A stretch of DNA of 63,359 nucleotides from Clostridiales bacterium (GTDB taxonomy: Bacteria; Bacillota; Clostridia; Christensenellales; UBA1242), in contig SVHX01000003.1 in NCBI GenBank assembly GCA_015055665.1, positions 47,048 to 110,406 of the forward strand, given 5' to 3'. The notes beneath the pieces are model-generated. The model was not told where the DNA came from, made no database searches, and saw only the letters and a program-made list of their open reading frames with translations. Positions 26,853 to 34,992 of this stretch are shown here, piece by piece; position 1 is the stretch's first letter; each line of letters starts with the position of its first letter. Position numbers and translations under genes: made by a program.

Positions 26853-26880
26853 TTGACAAATCCTATTTCTATGATATAAT
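26853..26880 (+). promoter_or_regulatory. Promoter of the 26912 membrane-protein gene
   Basis: TTGACA (26853-26858), a 16-nt spacer and TATAAT (26875-26880). The leader is about 25 nt and contains GGAG. Confidence 0.8.
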
Positions 26881-26911
26881 TTATTTAATTTAGAATTGTG
26901 GAGTAATTATT

Positions 26912-27466
26912 ATGTCATACAAAAAGATGAAATTCAATTATGTTGTTAATATGGAAAAAATAATTGGCGAAATAGATGATATAGAGCTTCCACCACCTTA
27001 TGACGACGCATTTAAACAACTAATATTTGAAAACACGCAAGCACGCGAAGAATTTCTGAAACTTGCAGATTTTGTTAATAAAAATTTTTCTATTGAAAAA
27101 CAAAGAATTCATATTGCTGGCGTAGGTGCAATATCTCTCGCAACCTTCTTAACTTTGTGCAGTACGGCAACAGAAACACAAGACTACCTTTATGCTAGCC
27201 TTTCCGCTCCAACAGCGGCATGTCTTTCAATAATGATGATAAAAATTATTAACGAAATAAAGTGCTTCTTAAAAAACGATTCCCTACTATCTCTTACATA
27301 TGCCACTCTAAAAAAAGACACCCAACCTACAAACTTTGATATTATTAATAATACAAAGCTAGATGACACCGATTATATATGTGCAAAAACAATAATATAT
27401 AATGCGTTTGACAAGCAACTCATTGAAATGCTTGAGAATATTAATGACAAAGAACGCGAAATGTAA
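26912..27466 (+). CDS. Hypothetical protein with two membrane helices (184 aa)
   Basis: The family is not recognised. A charged N-terminal half (residues 1-70, with LPPPYDDAFKQ) is followed by two hydrophobic segments, IHIAGVGAISLATFLTLC (about 69-86) and APTAACLSIMMIKII (about 100-115), then an acidic soluble tail. A hairpin topology in the cytoplasmic membrane is likely. ATG 26912 follows GGAG at nine bases. It has a consensus promoter and its own terminator, so it is well expressed alone; function unknown. Confidence 0.75.
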   Translation: MSYKKMKFNYVVNMEKIIGEIDDIELPPPYDDAFKQLIFENTQAREEFLKLADFVNKNFSIEKQRIHIAGVGAISLATFLTLCSTATETQDYLYASLSAPTAACLSIMMIKIINEIKCFLKNDSLLSLTYATLKKDTQPTNFDIINNTKLDDTDYICAKTIIYNAFDKQLIEMLENINDKEREM

Positions 27467-27487
27467 ATATTTAATAAACAACTTCGT

Positions 27488-27519
27488 ACGCTATACATAA
27501 ATATTGTATAGCGTTTTTA
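27488..27519 (+). terminator. Intrinsic terminator after the 26912 gene
   Basis: A perfect 10-bp stem ACGCTATACA/TGTATAGCGT followed by five T. Confidence 0.85.
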
Positions 27520-27594
27520 TTCTAATAATGCGCACTAATATACTATGCAAATATCCATAATTTTGCCAAACTAAGCCATTATTTTAAAAAGATA

Positions 27595-27621
27595 AAAGCC
27601 CTTGAGTAATTCAAGGGCTTT
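27595..27621 (-). terminator. Intrinsic terminator of mscS
   Basis: AAAGCCCTTGA/TCAAGGGCTTT, an 11-bp stem with a 5-nt loop, directly behind the mscS stop. Confidence 0.85.
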
Positions 27622-27634
27622 ATTAACAAATCTA

Positions 27635-28600
27635 TTATTTGTTACTCTTATCTTTTTTATTTTCTTTTTTCTTTTTGTTAAACACTGCTAACAAATCTGC
27701 ATTTTCTAGGTCAACTTTTTTCTTGCCCTTACGCTCTTTCTCTACCCTATCTTGTAGAGGCTCTTTGATAACAGGCATAACAACATTATCCTTTCTTTCC
27801 CTAACTTCAAGTTGGTTGTATGGAATTGAGATGTTATTACGTTTAAACTCATTAAATACATTTTCAATAACATAATAATATACATCCCAGTAATCTTCGC
27901 TATCTACCCAACAGTTAGCTACAAACTTAATACTACTAGCTTCTAGAGTCTTAAGTCTACAGAAAGGAGCTTTAGGCTCTAACATAACTTTACCATTGCT
28001 ATGAATAACATCAAGAATAACCTTCTTAACTTGCTCTACATCACTCTCGTAAGCAACCTCAAATGCAAAATCCACTCTTCTAGTAGGATTAGCACCAGCA
28101 TTTACTACAGGATTATTAAGTATTGCAGAGTTAGGAATTGTAACTTTCTTATTATCAGTGGTCATGATTGTTGTAAACAAGAAATTAATATCATCAATAC
28201 TTCCATCAACACCAATTACAGAAATAAAGTCACCCTTCTTAAACATACCAGTTGTAACAATTACAATACCGTTAGCAATATTGGTAATGATATTCTGCAA
28301 TGCCATACCAATAGCAAGTACTAACGCACTAATTGTGGTTAATAATCCAGAAATTGATATGCCCATTATACTAAGCAATACAAGTACCAAAATTAAATAT
28401 AGACAAAACTTAATTATATGGTGCAAAAAAGCTTGAGTTACTTTCTCTATTTTTGTTTTGCCCAACACCCTTTTAGCTATATTGAGTATAATCTTAATAA
28501 CAATTATACCGATTACAAGTGCAGCGAAGAACGAAATTATATTCCAAATATTATTGGTAAAAAAATTCTTAATGTCGTTCCAAATTCCTTCCCAGTCCAT
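27635..28600 (-). CDS. mscS: Small-conductance mechanosensitive channel MscS
   Basis: 321 residues. Two N-terminal membrane helices are followed by the pore helix TM3 (ISALVLAIGMALQNIITNIANGIVI, about residues 90-115, shown in part) and the family's beta domain (FKKGDFISVIGVDGSIDDI, then VTIPNSAILNNPVVN). The channel opens under membrane tension to release solutes during hypo-osmotic shock. The C-terminal 45 residues are an extra Lys-rich tail not needed for the fold. ATG 28600 has GGAG eleven bases upstream. Single-gene unit. Confidence 0.95.
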   Translation of the reverse strand: MDWEGIWNDIKNFFTNNIWNIISFFAALVIGIIVIKIILNIAKRVLGKTKIEKVTQAFLHHIIKFCLYLILVLVLLSIMGISISGLLTTISALVLAIGMALQNIITNIANGIVIVTTGMFKKGDFISVIGVDGSIDDINFLFTTIMTTDNKKVTIPNSAILNNPVVNAGANPTRRVDFAFEVAYESDVEQVKKVILDVIHSNGKVMLEPKAPFCRLKTLEASSIKFVANCWVDSEDYWDVYYYVIENVFNEFKRNNISIPYNQLEVRERKDNVVMPVIKEPLQDRVEKERKGKKKVDLENADLLAVFNKKKKENKKDKSNK

Positions 28601-28729
28601 TTATGAAAATTCTCCTTTGTAAGATTTTAATCCGTGATTAAGTTATCACGAACCAATTAATAATAGTATACTCCTTTACAAAAAAAATGCAAGACTATAC
28701 AACTAAATTTATTATATAAAATTAAAAAA

Positions 28730-28772
28730 GTGAGAATAAATTTCAACCACTTAGATTGACTATTATTCTCAC
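28730..28772 (-). terminator. Intrinsic terminator of the D,D-carboxypeptidase gene
   Basis: A perfect 10-bp stem GTGAGAATAA/TTATTCTCAC with a 23-nt loop and an A run on the left that gives T on the minus strand. Confidence 0.65.
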
Positions 28773-28780
28773 TCATATTA

Positions 28781-29944
28781 CTAATTTACAAAACCAAATT
28801 TAGATACAACTCTATTAACAATGTCTATATAAGATTCCTTATCAATATCCATATCAGCAATTAGATTAATCGTAGCAACAACTTCTCCATCTACAACAAT
28901 GTTAGCAGCCCCAACAACATCTCCCCTTTTTATAGGAGCAGAAAGATCACGCTTAACATTATATTCAATAGTATAATCTTCCCCCTGTCTAGGTATAGTC
29001 AAATAGTAATCGCTTTCAGCAACAACCTGAATACGATCAGATTTCCCACGCTTGACAACTATATCGTTCTCAATCGGAAGATCTTTATCTATAATTTTTT
29101 CACTCTTATAATTTGCAAATGCTTTATTATATAATGCAACACTATCTGAGAATCTGTCTGCAGAAGAGTCACATCCCAACACAACACAAGTTAATTTTAG
29201 ATTATCTTTTTCAGCAGTTGAAGACAAACAATATCCAGCCTCATCAGTATATCCTGTTTTACCTGTTTTACAATTAGGATAATATCTAACAAGCCTATTA
29301 GTATTTACCAACTCAGTCTCTCTACCGCTTGGATGAATTAACTTATCCATCCATATTTTACAGTCATTTTGATACATCTCATATTTGCTTATTTCATTAA
29401 GAATAATGGCAGTATCCTGTGCAGTACTATATTGCTTATTGCCACTAAGTCCAGTTGCATTGCCATAAAGTGTATTTTTCATCCCCAATTCTTGCGCGCG
29501 TAAATTCATTGATTTTGTAAAGTTTTCCTCGTTACCACCAATAACCTCTGCAAGCACTATCGCACTATCGTTAGCAGATGCAATAACAACACTTTTAATC
29601 AAGTCTCTAATACAATACTCACTGCCCGCATCAAGAAATGCTTGACTACCTTCCGCACTACAAGCATACTCACTCGCAATAACTTTATCATCAACACCTA
29701 TCACTCCAGCATCAATACTTTCAAGTGTAAGCAACGTAGTCATTAACTTGCAAATACTAGCCACCTCAACTCTTTCATCCGCATGGTTACTTATGAGAAC
29801 TTTGCCATTGCCATCCACAACAATATAAGACTTGGCAGACAAACCATCAATACTTTCAGCATTACTTATCAATACATGATTGTTGTTAATCATAGCAATA
29901 GCAAGTAAAATTAAGACCAACATGAAACACCCTATTTTTTTCAC
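28781..29944 (-). CDS. D-alanyl-D-alanine carboxypeptidase (PBP5-like)
   Basis: 387 residues with a signal peptide (MKKIGCFMLVLILLAIAM) and all three serine penicillin-binding motifs: SxxK as ASICKLMT (about residues 63-70), SxN as ASANDS (about 122-127) and KTG as GKTGYTDEAG (about 228-237). A beta-rich C-terminal domain of the PBP5 type follows. The enzyme trims the terminal D-Ala of peptidoglycan stem peptides outside the membrane. It starts with GTG at 29944 behind GAGAGGTAG. Whether the C-terminus forms an amphipathic anchor is unclear. Confidence 0.95.
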   Translation of the reverse strand: MKKIGCFMLVLILLAIAMINNNHVLISNAESIDGLSAKSYIVVDGNGKVLISNHADERVEVASICKLMTTLLTLESIDAGVIGVDDKVIASEYACSAEGSQAFLDAGSEYCIRDLIKSVVIASANDSAIVLAEVIGGNEENFTKSMNLRAQELGMKNTLYGNATGLSGNKQYSTAQDTAIILNEISKYEMYQNDCKIWMDKLIHPSGRETELVNTNRLVRYYPNCKTGKTGYTDEAGYCLSSTAEKDNLKLTCVVLGCDSSADRFSDSVALYNKAFANYKSEKIIDKDLPIENDIVVKRGKSDRIQVVAESDYYLTIPRQGEDYTIEYNVKRDLSAPIKRGDVVGAANIVVDGEVVATINLIADMDIDKESYIDIVNRVVSKFGFVN

Positions 29945-30024
29945 AACTACCTCTCAATTCCGTTATTGCATTTATTTTGCACAATAATCTTACAATTATG
30001 TACACACTATTATTTGCCACAAAA

Positions 30025-30058
30025 AAACAAGACCAACGATTGTACGTTGATCTTGTTT
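30025..30058 (-). terminator. Intrinsic terminator
   Basis: AAACAAGACCAACG/CGTTGATCTTGTTT (one mismatch) with an A7 run on the left, a T tract on the minus strand. It can end the lipoprotein transcript or a structured RNA in 30060-30205. Confidence 0.75.
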
Positions 30059-30059
30059 C

Positions 30060-30205
30060 GTATAATAGAAAGCCCAATAAGTATTAAAAAGAATAAGATC
30101 CTACGCAAAAATAGAGCAAAGTAAAAACTCTTAGTACGCCTTGAGGTGCATATCTGAGCATTAGGAGTTTTACCCGTACAATATAACCCCCGTCTAACCG
30201 CGGGT
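30060..30205 (-). ncRNA. Structured noncoding stretch, possible small RNA (unassigned)
   Basis: About 145 nt between the lipoprotein stop and the terminator at 30025-30058. There is no reading frame. GTAAAA.CTC...TAATGC can pair across about 55 nt with GCGTA...GAG.TTTTTAC, and ACCCGCG with CGGGGGT (one mismatch) close to the lipoprotein stop. With the terminator it would be about 180 nt on the minus strand. It matches no RNA family I can name; 6S-like length is the only hint. It could also simply be a structured 3' UTR. Confidence 0.25.
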
Positions 30206-30210
30206 ATTAT

Positions 30211-32301
30211 TTACTGATATAAACTAAAAAACATTAATGACACACTAGGATTTACTTGCTGATCAAGATTATCATAGAATGTAAAATTAAGATTAATATA
30301 ATTCTTTGCTAAATTTAAAGAGCCATCACTACAGAATAAAGAGTTATTAAATACCTTAAGGTATCCATGCTCAAATGTGCCTGAAGAATACTTCGCATCA
30401 ACTTTTCCGGCATTAGGATAGTCGATAGTAACTTTTCGTGTTATAAATGACTGCGCGATTAATTCTTCAATTTTCAATCCACCATTAGACTCTTTTAACT
30501 CTACATCTCCGAAGTTTAAGTCATCTATTGTAAAATCAACTGGAATTATATTTAGGAACAATCTATAATTTTTGGTAACAGTAATCATATTTTGATCTGG
30601 CAGGTAAGTTTCAAACCCATCATAAGTTTCATACTTAACCCCTCTAAAATATCCAACACCTTCACAAGTCGCCTCAACATTCATTCTTAAATTGTAATTG
30701 TCGTGATACTCACTGGAATTGACACACAACCCCATAAGAACTCCACTGAGATTAATTTGATCACCTTCAAATTTATTACTTTTCTTTGGAATTAAAATGA
30801 TTTGTTTTAAATTGTAAAAAGACCCTGGATCACTTTTACATTTATCCGACTTATAATAATCATACCAATACTTATCCCAGTCTTCATCCGTCCATTTCTC
30901 CGACTTTTTAGGATCTGGATCTTCAGCATCCTGAAAACCTTCATCACACGCTTCACTCAGTAAATCTAGATCATCTATCCATGTATAATTAACTCTTGAT
31001 AACAAAGGAAATATCGTGTTACTAGCATTAGTTGTTGAGCCGCCTCTTGTCTTGATGACCTTGTCAGTTACAACCCACATATTAATCATCCTATCTATAA
31101 GATCACCAATAACAACATCATATCCCTTATATCTCTCAAATGATTCTGTTAGATCAACTGAAGATTCAACTTCATTGTCTTGATTAACAACAATATTTGA
31201 TACTAATGGTTTTAATGTTGTAGAATTTTCAAAAATTTCATTATAAGCTGCTTGTGATGCATTAAAATTATCTGCACCAATTATGGTATAAGCTAAATAA
31301 TAGCCAACGTGCCATAAATACGCTCTGCTTAACCCAATTTTATCCACATTACCTACTATATACGCTATCGCACCTTCGCTTGACTCTCCTAAGGTCGACA
31401 CTCTATAAGTATTACTAAAGTAGTCAATAAATCTATCTATTGTACTATCCCCTTGTAAATTAAAAGATATCTCGTAATCTTCAGGATCAGGATCATTAGC
31501 CCAGTATTCAATACCCTTATACGGATTTCCTTCTTTTTCAATCAAATTGTACAACTTAATTAAGTCAACTTTTAATTGTTCTTTAGTAAAATACCCATCC
31601 AACCTATGAGCCCAAGTAGTTTGTTTCACCTTCTTATTCGTATAAGTAAAAGAGTAATCAGCAGTAGTGCCTGAGGTATTATAAATTACTTCTATATCAT
31701 CACATCCCGACATACTATCTTTATACTTAATAGCAGATGTCTGACCATTAACAACATCTACTCCCAATTGACATAAATCTTGCTGTACAGCATCTCCAAT
31801 TGCTCCATTTCTAGTATCTGCTATATCAAAATTTTTAATATCTCCATAATTTATAATTTCAACAACATGATCATTGGAGGTACCATAAATATAATTAAGC
31901 GAGTCATAGATATAACTAGCCATAGTTTCGAATTGACGATCTACCAACACATCAAAACTAACAAAGCCATCAGATCTAACCGTCTCTCCTCCATAAGTGA
32001 GGTCTGAACCAGCTAAATATTTATCATAGTACTTGCCCCCTCCAGTTGAGACAATTATAGCTCCCATGAAAGCCTTGTTAAGTGGACTCGTTTTATCTGG
32101 AACTTGAGTACCACCGCCACCCAAGTAACCATTCCCGCTACCAGGATTCTGCGTTTCGTCATTATTGTCATTATCTACATTACCAGTTCCTCCTCCACCG
32201 ACACCTCCGCAACCAGCGAAAGAAAAAGCCGAAAACAAACATAGTATTAACGACAGTATTATATTACATACTTTTTTTATCTTTTTCTTCTTTTTATCCA
32301 T
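30211..32301 (-). CDS. Large secreted lipoprotein (696 aa)
   Basis: A Lys-rich start (MDKKKKKIKK), a hydrophobic core and the lipobox FAGC at about residues 25-28, followed by a Gly-rich and Asn/Asp-rich linker (CGGVGGGGTGNVDND), mark a diacylglyceryl-anchored surface lipoprotein. The rest is soluble with many aromatic and acidic residues and no recognised domain; a highly acidic stretch near residue 460 is DAEDPDPKKSEKWTDEDW. ATG 32301 is preferred over an upstream in-frame start because GAGAG precedes it and the signal peptide begins there. The polytopic membrane gene lies 54 bp upstream on the same strand. Confidence 0.8.
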   Translation of the reverse strand: MDKKKKKIKKVCNIILSLILCLFSAFSFAGCGGVGGGGTGNVDNDNNDETQNPGSGNGYLGGGGTQVPDKTSPLNKAFMGAIIVSTGGGKYYDKYLAGSDLTYGGETVRSDGFVSFDVLVDRQFETMASYIYDSLNYIYGTSNDHVVEIINYGDIKNFDIADTRNGAIGDAVQQDLCQLGVDVVNGQTSAIKYKDSMSGCDDIEVIYNTSGTTADYSFTYTNKKVKQTTWAHRLDGYFTKEQLKVDLIKLYNLIEKEGNPYKGIEYWANDPDPEDYEISFNLQGDSTIDRFIDYFSNTYRVSTLGESSEGAIAYIVGNVDKIGLSRAYLWHVGYYLAYTIIGADNFNASQAAYNEIFENSTTLKPLVSNIVVNQDNEVESSVDLTESFERYKGYDVVIGDLIDRMINMWVVTDKVIKTRGGSTTNASNTIFPLLSRVNYTWIDDLDLLSEACDEGFQDAEDPDPKKSEKWTDEDWDKYWYDYYKSDKCKSDPGSFYNLKQIILIPKKSNKFEGDQINLSGVLMGLCVNSSEYHDNYNLRMNVEATCEGVGYFRGVKYETYDGFETYLPDQNMITVTKNYRLFLNIIPVDFTIDDLNFGDVELKESNGGLKIEELIAQSFITRKVTIDYPNAGKVDAKYSSGTFEHGYLKVFNNSLFCSDGSLNLAKNYINLNFTFYDNLDQQVNPSVSLMFFSLYQ

Positions 32302-32354
32302 ATTCACTCTCTTTTTCTTTAGTTTAACACAAATATCCAAAATAATCTAATATT

Positions 32355-32975
32355 TTAATCCACTATTACAAATATGTGTATTATAGACAATAACAACACA
32401 TACAAAGCAATTATCCCAACACCCAGTAGTATAAGAAAACAACTTGGTTGCCAAACACTTGACAGAGGACTACAGCATCCTGTTTTCTTTTTTAAACAAA
32501 CAGTTTTGGATACAATTGCCATAACAAATATTATTAACACTAGTATTGTCACCATCAATAGTCCCTGCACCAATATACCAAAAACAATGCCAGAAAGCCC
32601 TAATGTTGTTACCACTATACATACGTCGAAACCTGTTATGTAACTAAGAAGAGCCAATATTAGCGTATCTATTACTATAACCAATTTATTCCTAGTAAAT
32701 ATTACTTCACACAATACAATCCCAACAAACCAAATACTCAATATTAAGACATAGCTCCATAATCCCCTCTCTTTGGTAAGAAACTCATACAAATATTTAT
32801 TAATTAAATTATCTGTCTTAATACTATCTACATACTGTGCACAAGTCATTATGCCTGTAATAAAGGCAATTAAAAACACAACAAAAAACGCAAGCAAATA
32901 CGCTCGGTAATAAATCCAAGCCTTGCTTGCCATAGCAACAATATTACTTTTTATTCTACACCAATTTCGATTCAT
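32355..32975 (-). CDS. Polytopic membrane protein, distantly SpoIIM-like
   Basis: 206 residues with about five or six hydrophobic helices and a basic N-terminus. The layout (a first helix with a small-residue motif, a loop of about 30 residues, then four tightly packed helices with GIVFG and LVQG) loosely recalls SpoIIM-type membrane proteins; the resemblance is in architecture only. Its ATG (32975) lies inside a perfect 12-bp inverted repeat (32969-32996), and no Shine-Dalgarno is visible. It lies 39 bp behind the Spo0A-like gene on the same strand, so co-transcription is likely. Confidence 0.6.
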   Translation of the reverse strand: MNRNWCRIKSNIVAMASKAWIYYRAYLLAFFVVFLIAFITGIMTCAQYVDSIKTDNLINKYLYEFLTKERGLWSYVLILSIWFVGIVLCEVIFTRNKLVIVIDTLILALLSYITGFDVCIVVTTLGLSGIVFGILVQGLLMVTILVLIIFVMAIVSKTVCLKKKTGCCSPLSSVWQPSCFLILLGVGIIALYVLLLSIIHIFVIVD

Positions 32976-32996
32976 ATATATCTATATATATGAATC
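32969..32996 (-). promoter_or_regulatory. Inverted repeat over the start codon of the 32355 gene
   Basis: GATTCATATATA and TATATATGAATC form a perfect 12-bp stem with a 4-nt loop (TCTA). The start codon at 32975 is inside one arm. In RNA this would hide the start; in DNA it is a possible operator. Confidence 0.55.
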
Positions 32997-33014
32997 ACAA
33001 TATTATATTAATGT

Positions 33015-33749
33015 CTATTTGAAAACTAATTGTTTCGAATACTCTTCTCTGATAGTATCCACTAGATAATTCAAAAATTCAAGATTAGAAACTTTAGCCC
33101 TATTAAGTTTTTGTAAGAATTTATCTGGATTTTTTGTGCACGCCTCAGTAAGAATTTTTCTAATACATTTTTCAATAGATGCACACGACTTATTTTGATT
33201 ATGCCCTACTATTCCATAAACTTCCTTTAATGATAGATTCTGACCAACTTCACTCAACATAATAGACACACAATCTCTAATATACTCATAACCTTTGTAT
33301 GCGAGTGGAAAATTAAAGTATCTTAATATTTTCGTAAGCTCTATATTAGCATTGGCCTCGGGAATATAATCCGCATAATTTCTTCTAGAAACCATCTTAT
33401 CTTTGATAAGTGCAATTGTATCCGGCAAACGATCATAATTAGATATAAATGTATATTTGTTGTCACAGTCTATCTCTAGATTCATATTATCATTTAAAAA
33501 TACAAACGAAATATTGCCCCTCAATTGCCTAGTGGAATATCTAACAATATACGACTGAACTCTAGGCGAACATCCATCAATTAGAACGACTCCCTGTTCA
33601 TGATAAAAAAGAAAATCTAATAGATCGGTAATAGTAGAACAACAACCAATCTGTATATTATCCGAAGACAACCTATTTCTCACTTTATAAGCGTAATTAA
33701 AATTGTGTGTAAAGATCGTAATATTGCTATTTGTAATTTTTTCTTCCAT
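33015..33749 (-). CDS. Spo0A-like response regulator with degenerate receiver
   Basis: 244 residues. The C-terminal half (about 134-240) closely follows the Spo0A DNA-binding domain: FPLAYKGYEYIRDCV corresponds to Spo0A GVPAHIKGYLYLREA, CASIEKCIRKILTEA to ASRVERAIRHAIEVA, and KVSNLEFLNYLVD to KPTNSEFIAMVAD. The N-terminal 115 residues keep the receiver outline: strands ITIFTHN, GVVLIDGCSP and ISFVFLND. The acidic pair that holds Mg2+ is absent (THN replaces it); Asp58 may still be the phospho-acceptor position. Phosphorylation is therefore doubtful. ATG 33749 follows GAGG at four bases. The membrane gene at 32355 is 39 bp downstream. Confidence 0.8.
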   Translation of the reverse strand: MEEKITNSNITIFTHNFNYAYKVRNRLSSDNIQIGCCSTITDLLDFLFYHEQGVVLIDGCSPRVQSYIVRYSTRQLRGNISFVFLNDNMNLEIDCDNKYTFISNYDRLPDTIALIKDKMVSRRNYADYIPEANANIELTKILRYFNFPLAYKGYEYIRDCVSIMLSEVGQNLSLKEVYGIVGHNQNKSCASIEKCIRKILTEACTKNPDKFLQKLNRAKVSNLEFLNYLVDTIREEYSKQLVFK

Positions 33750-33819
33750 AATGCCTCGATTATTTTAAATTGTTTCGAAGCTCACTTTAATTTCCACCAT
33801 TTGGTGAGTCAACACACAT

Positions 33820-33848
33820 ATTTTACCAAATTTTACCAAAATACGCAA
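33820..33848 (-). promoter_or_regulatory. Promoter of the Spo0A-like gene
   Basis: On the minus strand TTGCGT (33843-33848), a 17-nt spacer and TAAAAT (33820-33825) preceded by TGG. The -10 region is duplicated as two 10-bp direct repeats ATTTTACCAA on the plus strand. Confidence 0.55.
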
Positions 33849-33977
33849 ACATATTTTTACAACTTGTACAAATATTGTATAAAAAATATCAAACATTGTT
33901 AAATTTTATACTTTTAAATTGATCTTACACACAAAAACACAAGCATTAGTCACTAACTTTTGAAACTAGTGTAATAT

Positions 33978-34015
33978 TTAAGAGAATTAGATATATTATC
34001 TAGTTCTCTTTTTTT
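33978..34015 (+). terminator. Intrinsic terminator without an obvious upstream gene
   Basis: AAGAGAA.TAGAT pairs with ATCTAGTTCTCTT and is followed by T6-7. No coding region precedes it on the plus strand (33750-33977), so it may end an unrecognised small RNA or be a relic. Confidence 0.55.
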
Positions 34016-34039
34016 CTTGTCTACTTTATGCCGTGAAAG

Positions 34040-34177
34040 GTACTTGACAAGAGAAGAAATGAAAACACAATATAAAAAGGCAGAGAAACGAAAATGGCAA
34101 AACTATAAGCATAATTTTAGTTTCTCTGTCTTAACTAGCAAAAAAGAAACCTCATTTCAGAGACTCTTGCCAAGTAC
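34040..34177. repeat. 138-bp imperfect inverted repeat, MITE-like
   Basis: Three paired arm segments nest symmetrically: 34040-34053 with 34164-34177 (13 of 14), 34056-34062 with 34152-34158 (perfect), and 34077-34089 with 34120-34132 (12 of 13). The centre adds AAAAT/ATTTT. Open frames across it are by-products of the symmetry. There is no transposase. A miniature inverted-repeat element or a long structured RNA are both possible. Confidence 0.55.
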
Positions 34178-34210
34178 ACCATGGAATAAATTAGCCATTA
34201 TATATAACAG

Positions 34211-34255
34211 CAAAAAGCGAAAGTGTGTTACGTTCACCAACACTTTCGCTTTTTG
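34211..34255. terminator. Perfect 16-bp hairpin
   Basis: CAAAAAGCGAAAGTGT and its exact complement ACACTTTCGCTTTTTG enclose 13 nt. The A5/T5 at the ends allows function as a bidirectional terminator, but no gene ends here. Confidence 0.5.
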
Positions 34256-34276
34256 TCTAATTCAATTTAGTTTGTT

Positions 34277-34334
34277 GACGTGTGCCTGTCTGTTCGAGCG
34301 AAGCGAGAACACTTGTATATGACAAGCACACGTC
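34277..34334. repeat. Multi-branched palindrome (element D)
   Basis: A perfect 9-bp outer stem GACGTGTGC/GCACACGTC encloses two hairpins: GTTC...GAAC with a GC-GAA-GC core, and CTTGT/ACAAG (34312-34326). Same build as elements A and B, with a GAA/TTC triloop. There is no gene from 33750 to 34451. Confidence 0.45.
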
Positions 34335-34391
34335 TAAATGCCATATTTAATTAAAAAATATAAAAAAATCGATACAGATTTACAAATTATA

Positions 34392-34435
34392 TGCTATACT
34401 CATTATATCATCTAATGCCATATTAGATGATATAT
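34392..34435 (+). promoter_or_regulatory. Extended -10 promoter followed by a 13-bp operator-like hairpin
   Basis: TGCTATACT (34393-34401) is an extended -10 element. Just downstream, TATATCATCTAAT (34405-34417) and its exact complement ATTAGATGATATA (34423-34435) flank GCCAT. The hairpin fills the leader between the promoter and AAGGA of the 34452 gene, so it could be an operator or an mRNA control hairpin. Confidence 0.55.
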
Positions 34436-34451
34436 TTTAAGGATCATTTTT

Positions 34452-34982
34452 ATGTATAAAATCAATTTTCCAGAAAATCAAAAGAAAGGTCTGTCTTACG
34501 AAGAAATTTTTAAAAACTTTTTTAAGCAAATTTACCAAAACAAAGAAAAAGAAGATGAATACATTAAAAATTCAAAAGTTTCTCTAGATGTTAACAAGGA
34601 TTTGTTGGCTATGGATTTAGAAAGAAAGTTAAATAATATAAGTGTTGAAAATTTAACTCTCGACCCTAGAATTCTATCTCTATGTGCTTATTGTGTTTGT
34701 TCTAACGAAGAAATTAAAAAATTGTTGGAACTTGGAGAAGATTACTTAACAGTTAACACTTCCGTTATAAAAATAGATAAGTTAAAAAGACATAAAGCTA
34801 TGAAATTTAATGTTTACAACATTAATGTAAATGAAGACATTTTTGCAACAAAGATTAGTTTATGTATTATTGAAGAAAGTAATTTTAAAAATTGTGCTGA
34901 ATATGCAAAAGATGTTATTATCGCACAAGATAGTTTGGCTTGTGCTAAATCAAGATTAGATTTTTATGATGTTCAATTTTAA
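34452..34982 (+). CDS. Hypothetical protein (176 aa), partner of the metalloprotease-like gene
   Basis: The family is not recognised. Soluble, Lys/Glu/Asn-rich. The first 60 residues are helical and charged, the middle is helical (ILSLCAYCVCSNEEIKKLLELG), and the C-terminal 70 residues alternate strands (NVYNINVNEDIFATKISLCII). ATG 34452 is preceded by AAGGATC. Its stop is 10 bp before the next start, so both share the promoter at 34392. Strong A/T-ending codon use and the neighbouring structured elements point to acquired DNA. It may regulate or neutralise its partner; that is inference. Confidence 0.7.
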   Translation: MYKINFPENQKKGLSYEEIFKNFFKQIYQNKEKEDEYIKNSKVSLDVNKDLLAMDLERKLNNISVENLTLDPRILSLCAYCVCSNEEIKKLLELGEDYLTVNTSVIKIDKLKRHKAMKFNVYNINVNEDIFATKISLCIIEESNFKNCAEYAKDVIIAQDSLACAKSRLDFYDVQF

Positions 34983-34992
34983 CGAGGAAAAT

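Noticed and set aside
30060..30205. 6S RNA or tmRNA
   Set aside because: The length fits 6S roughly, but I cannot find the closing stem or the central bubble, and no tmRNA tag frame is present.
34017..34322. Open reading frame of 101 codons on the plus strand
   Set aside because: It runs through the 138-bp inverted repeat and the 16-bp hairpin, has no ribosome binding site at its start and encodes a low-complexity Lys-rich peptide. The symmetry explains it.
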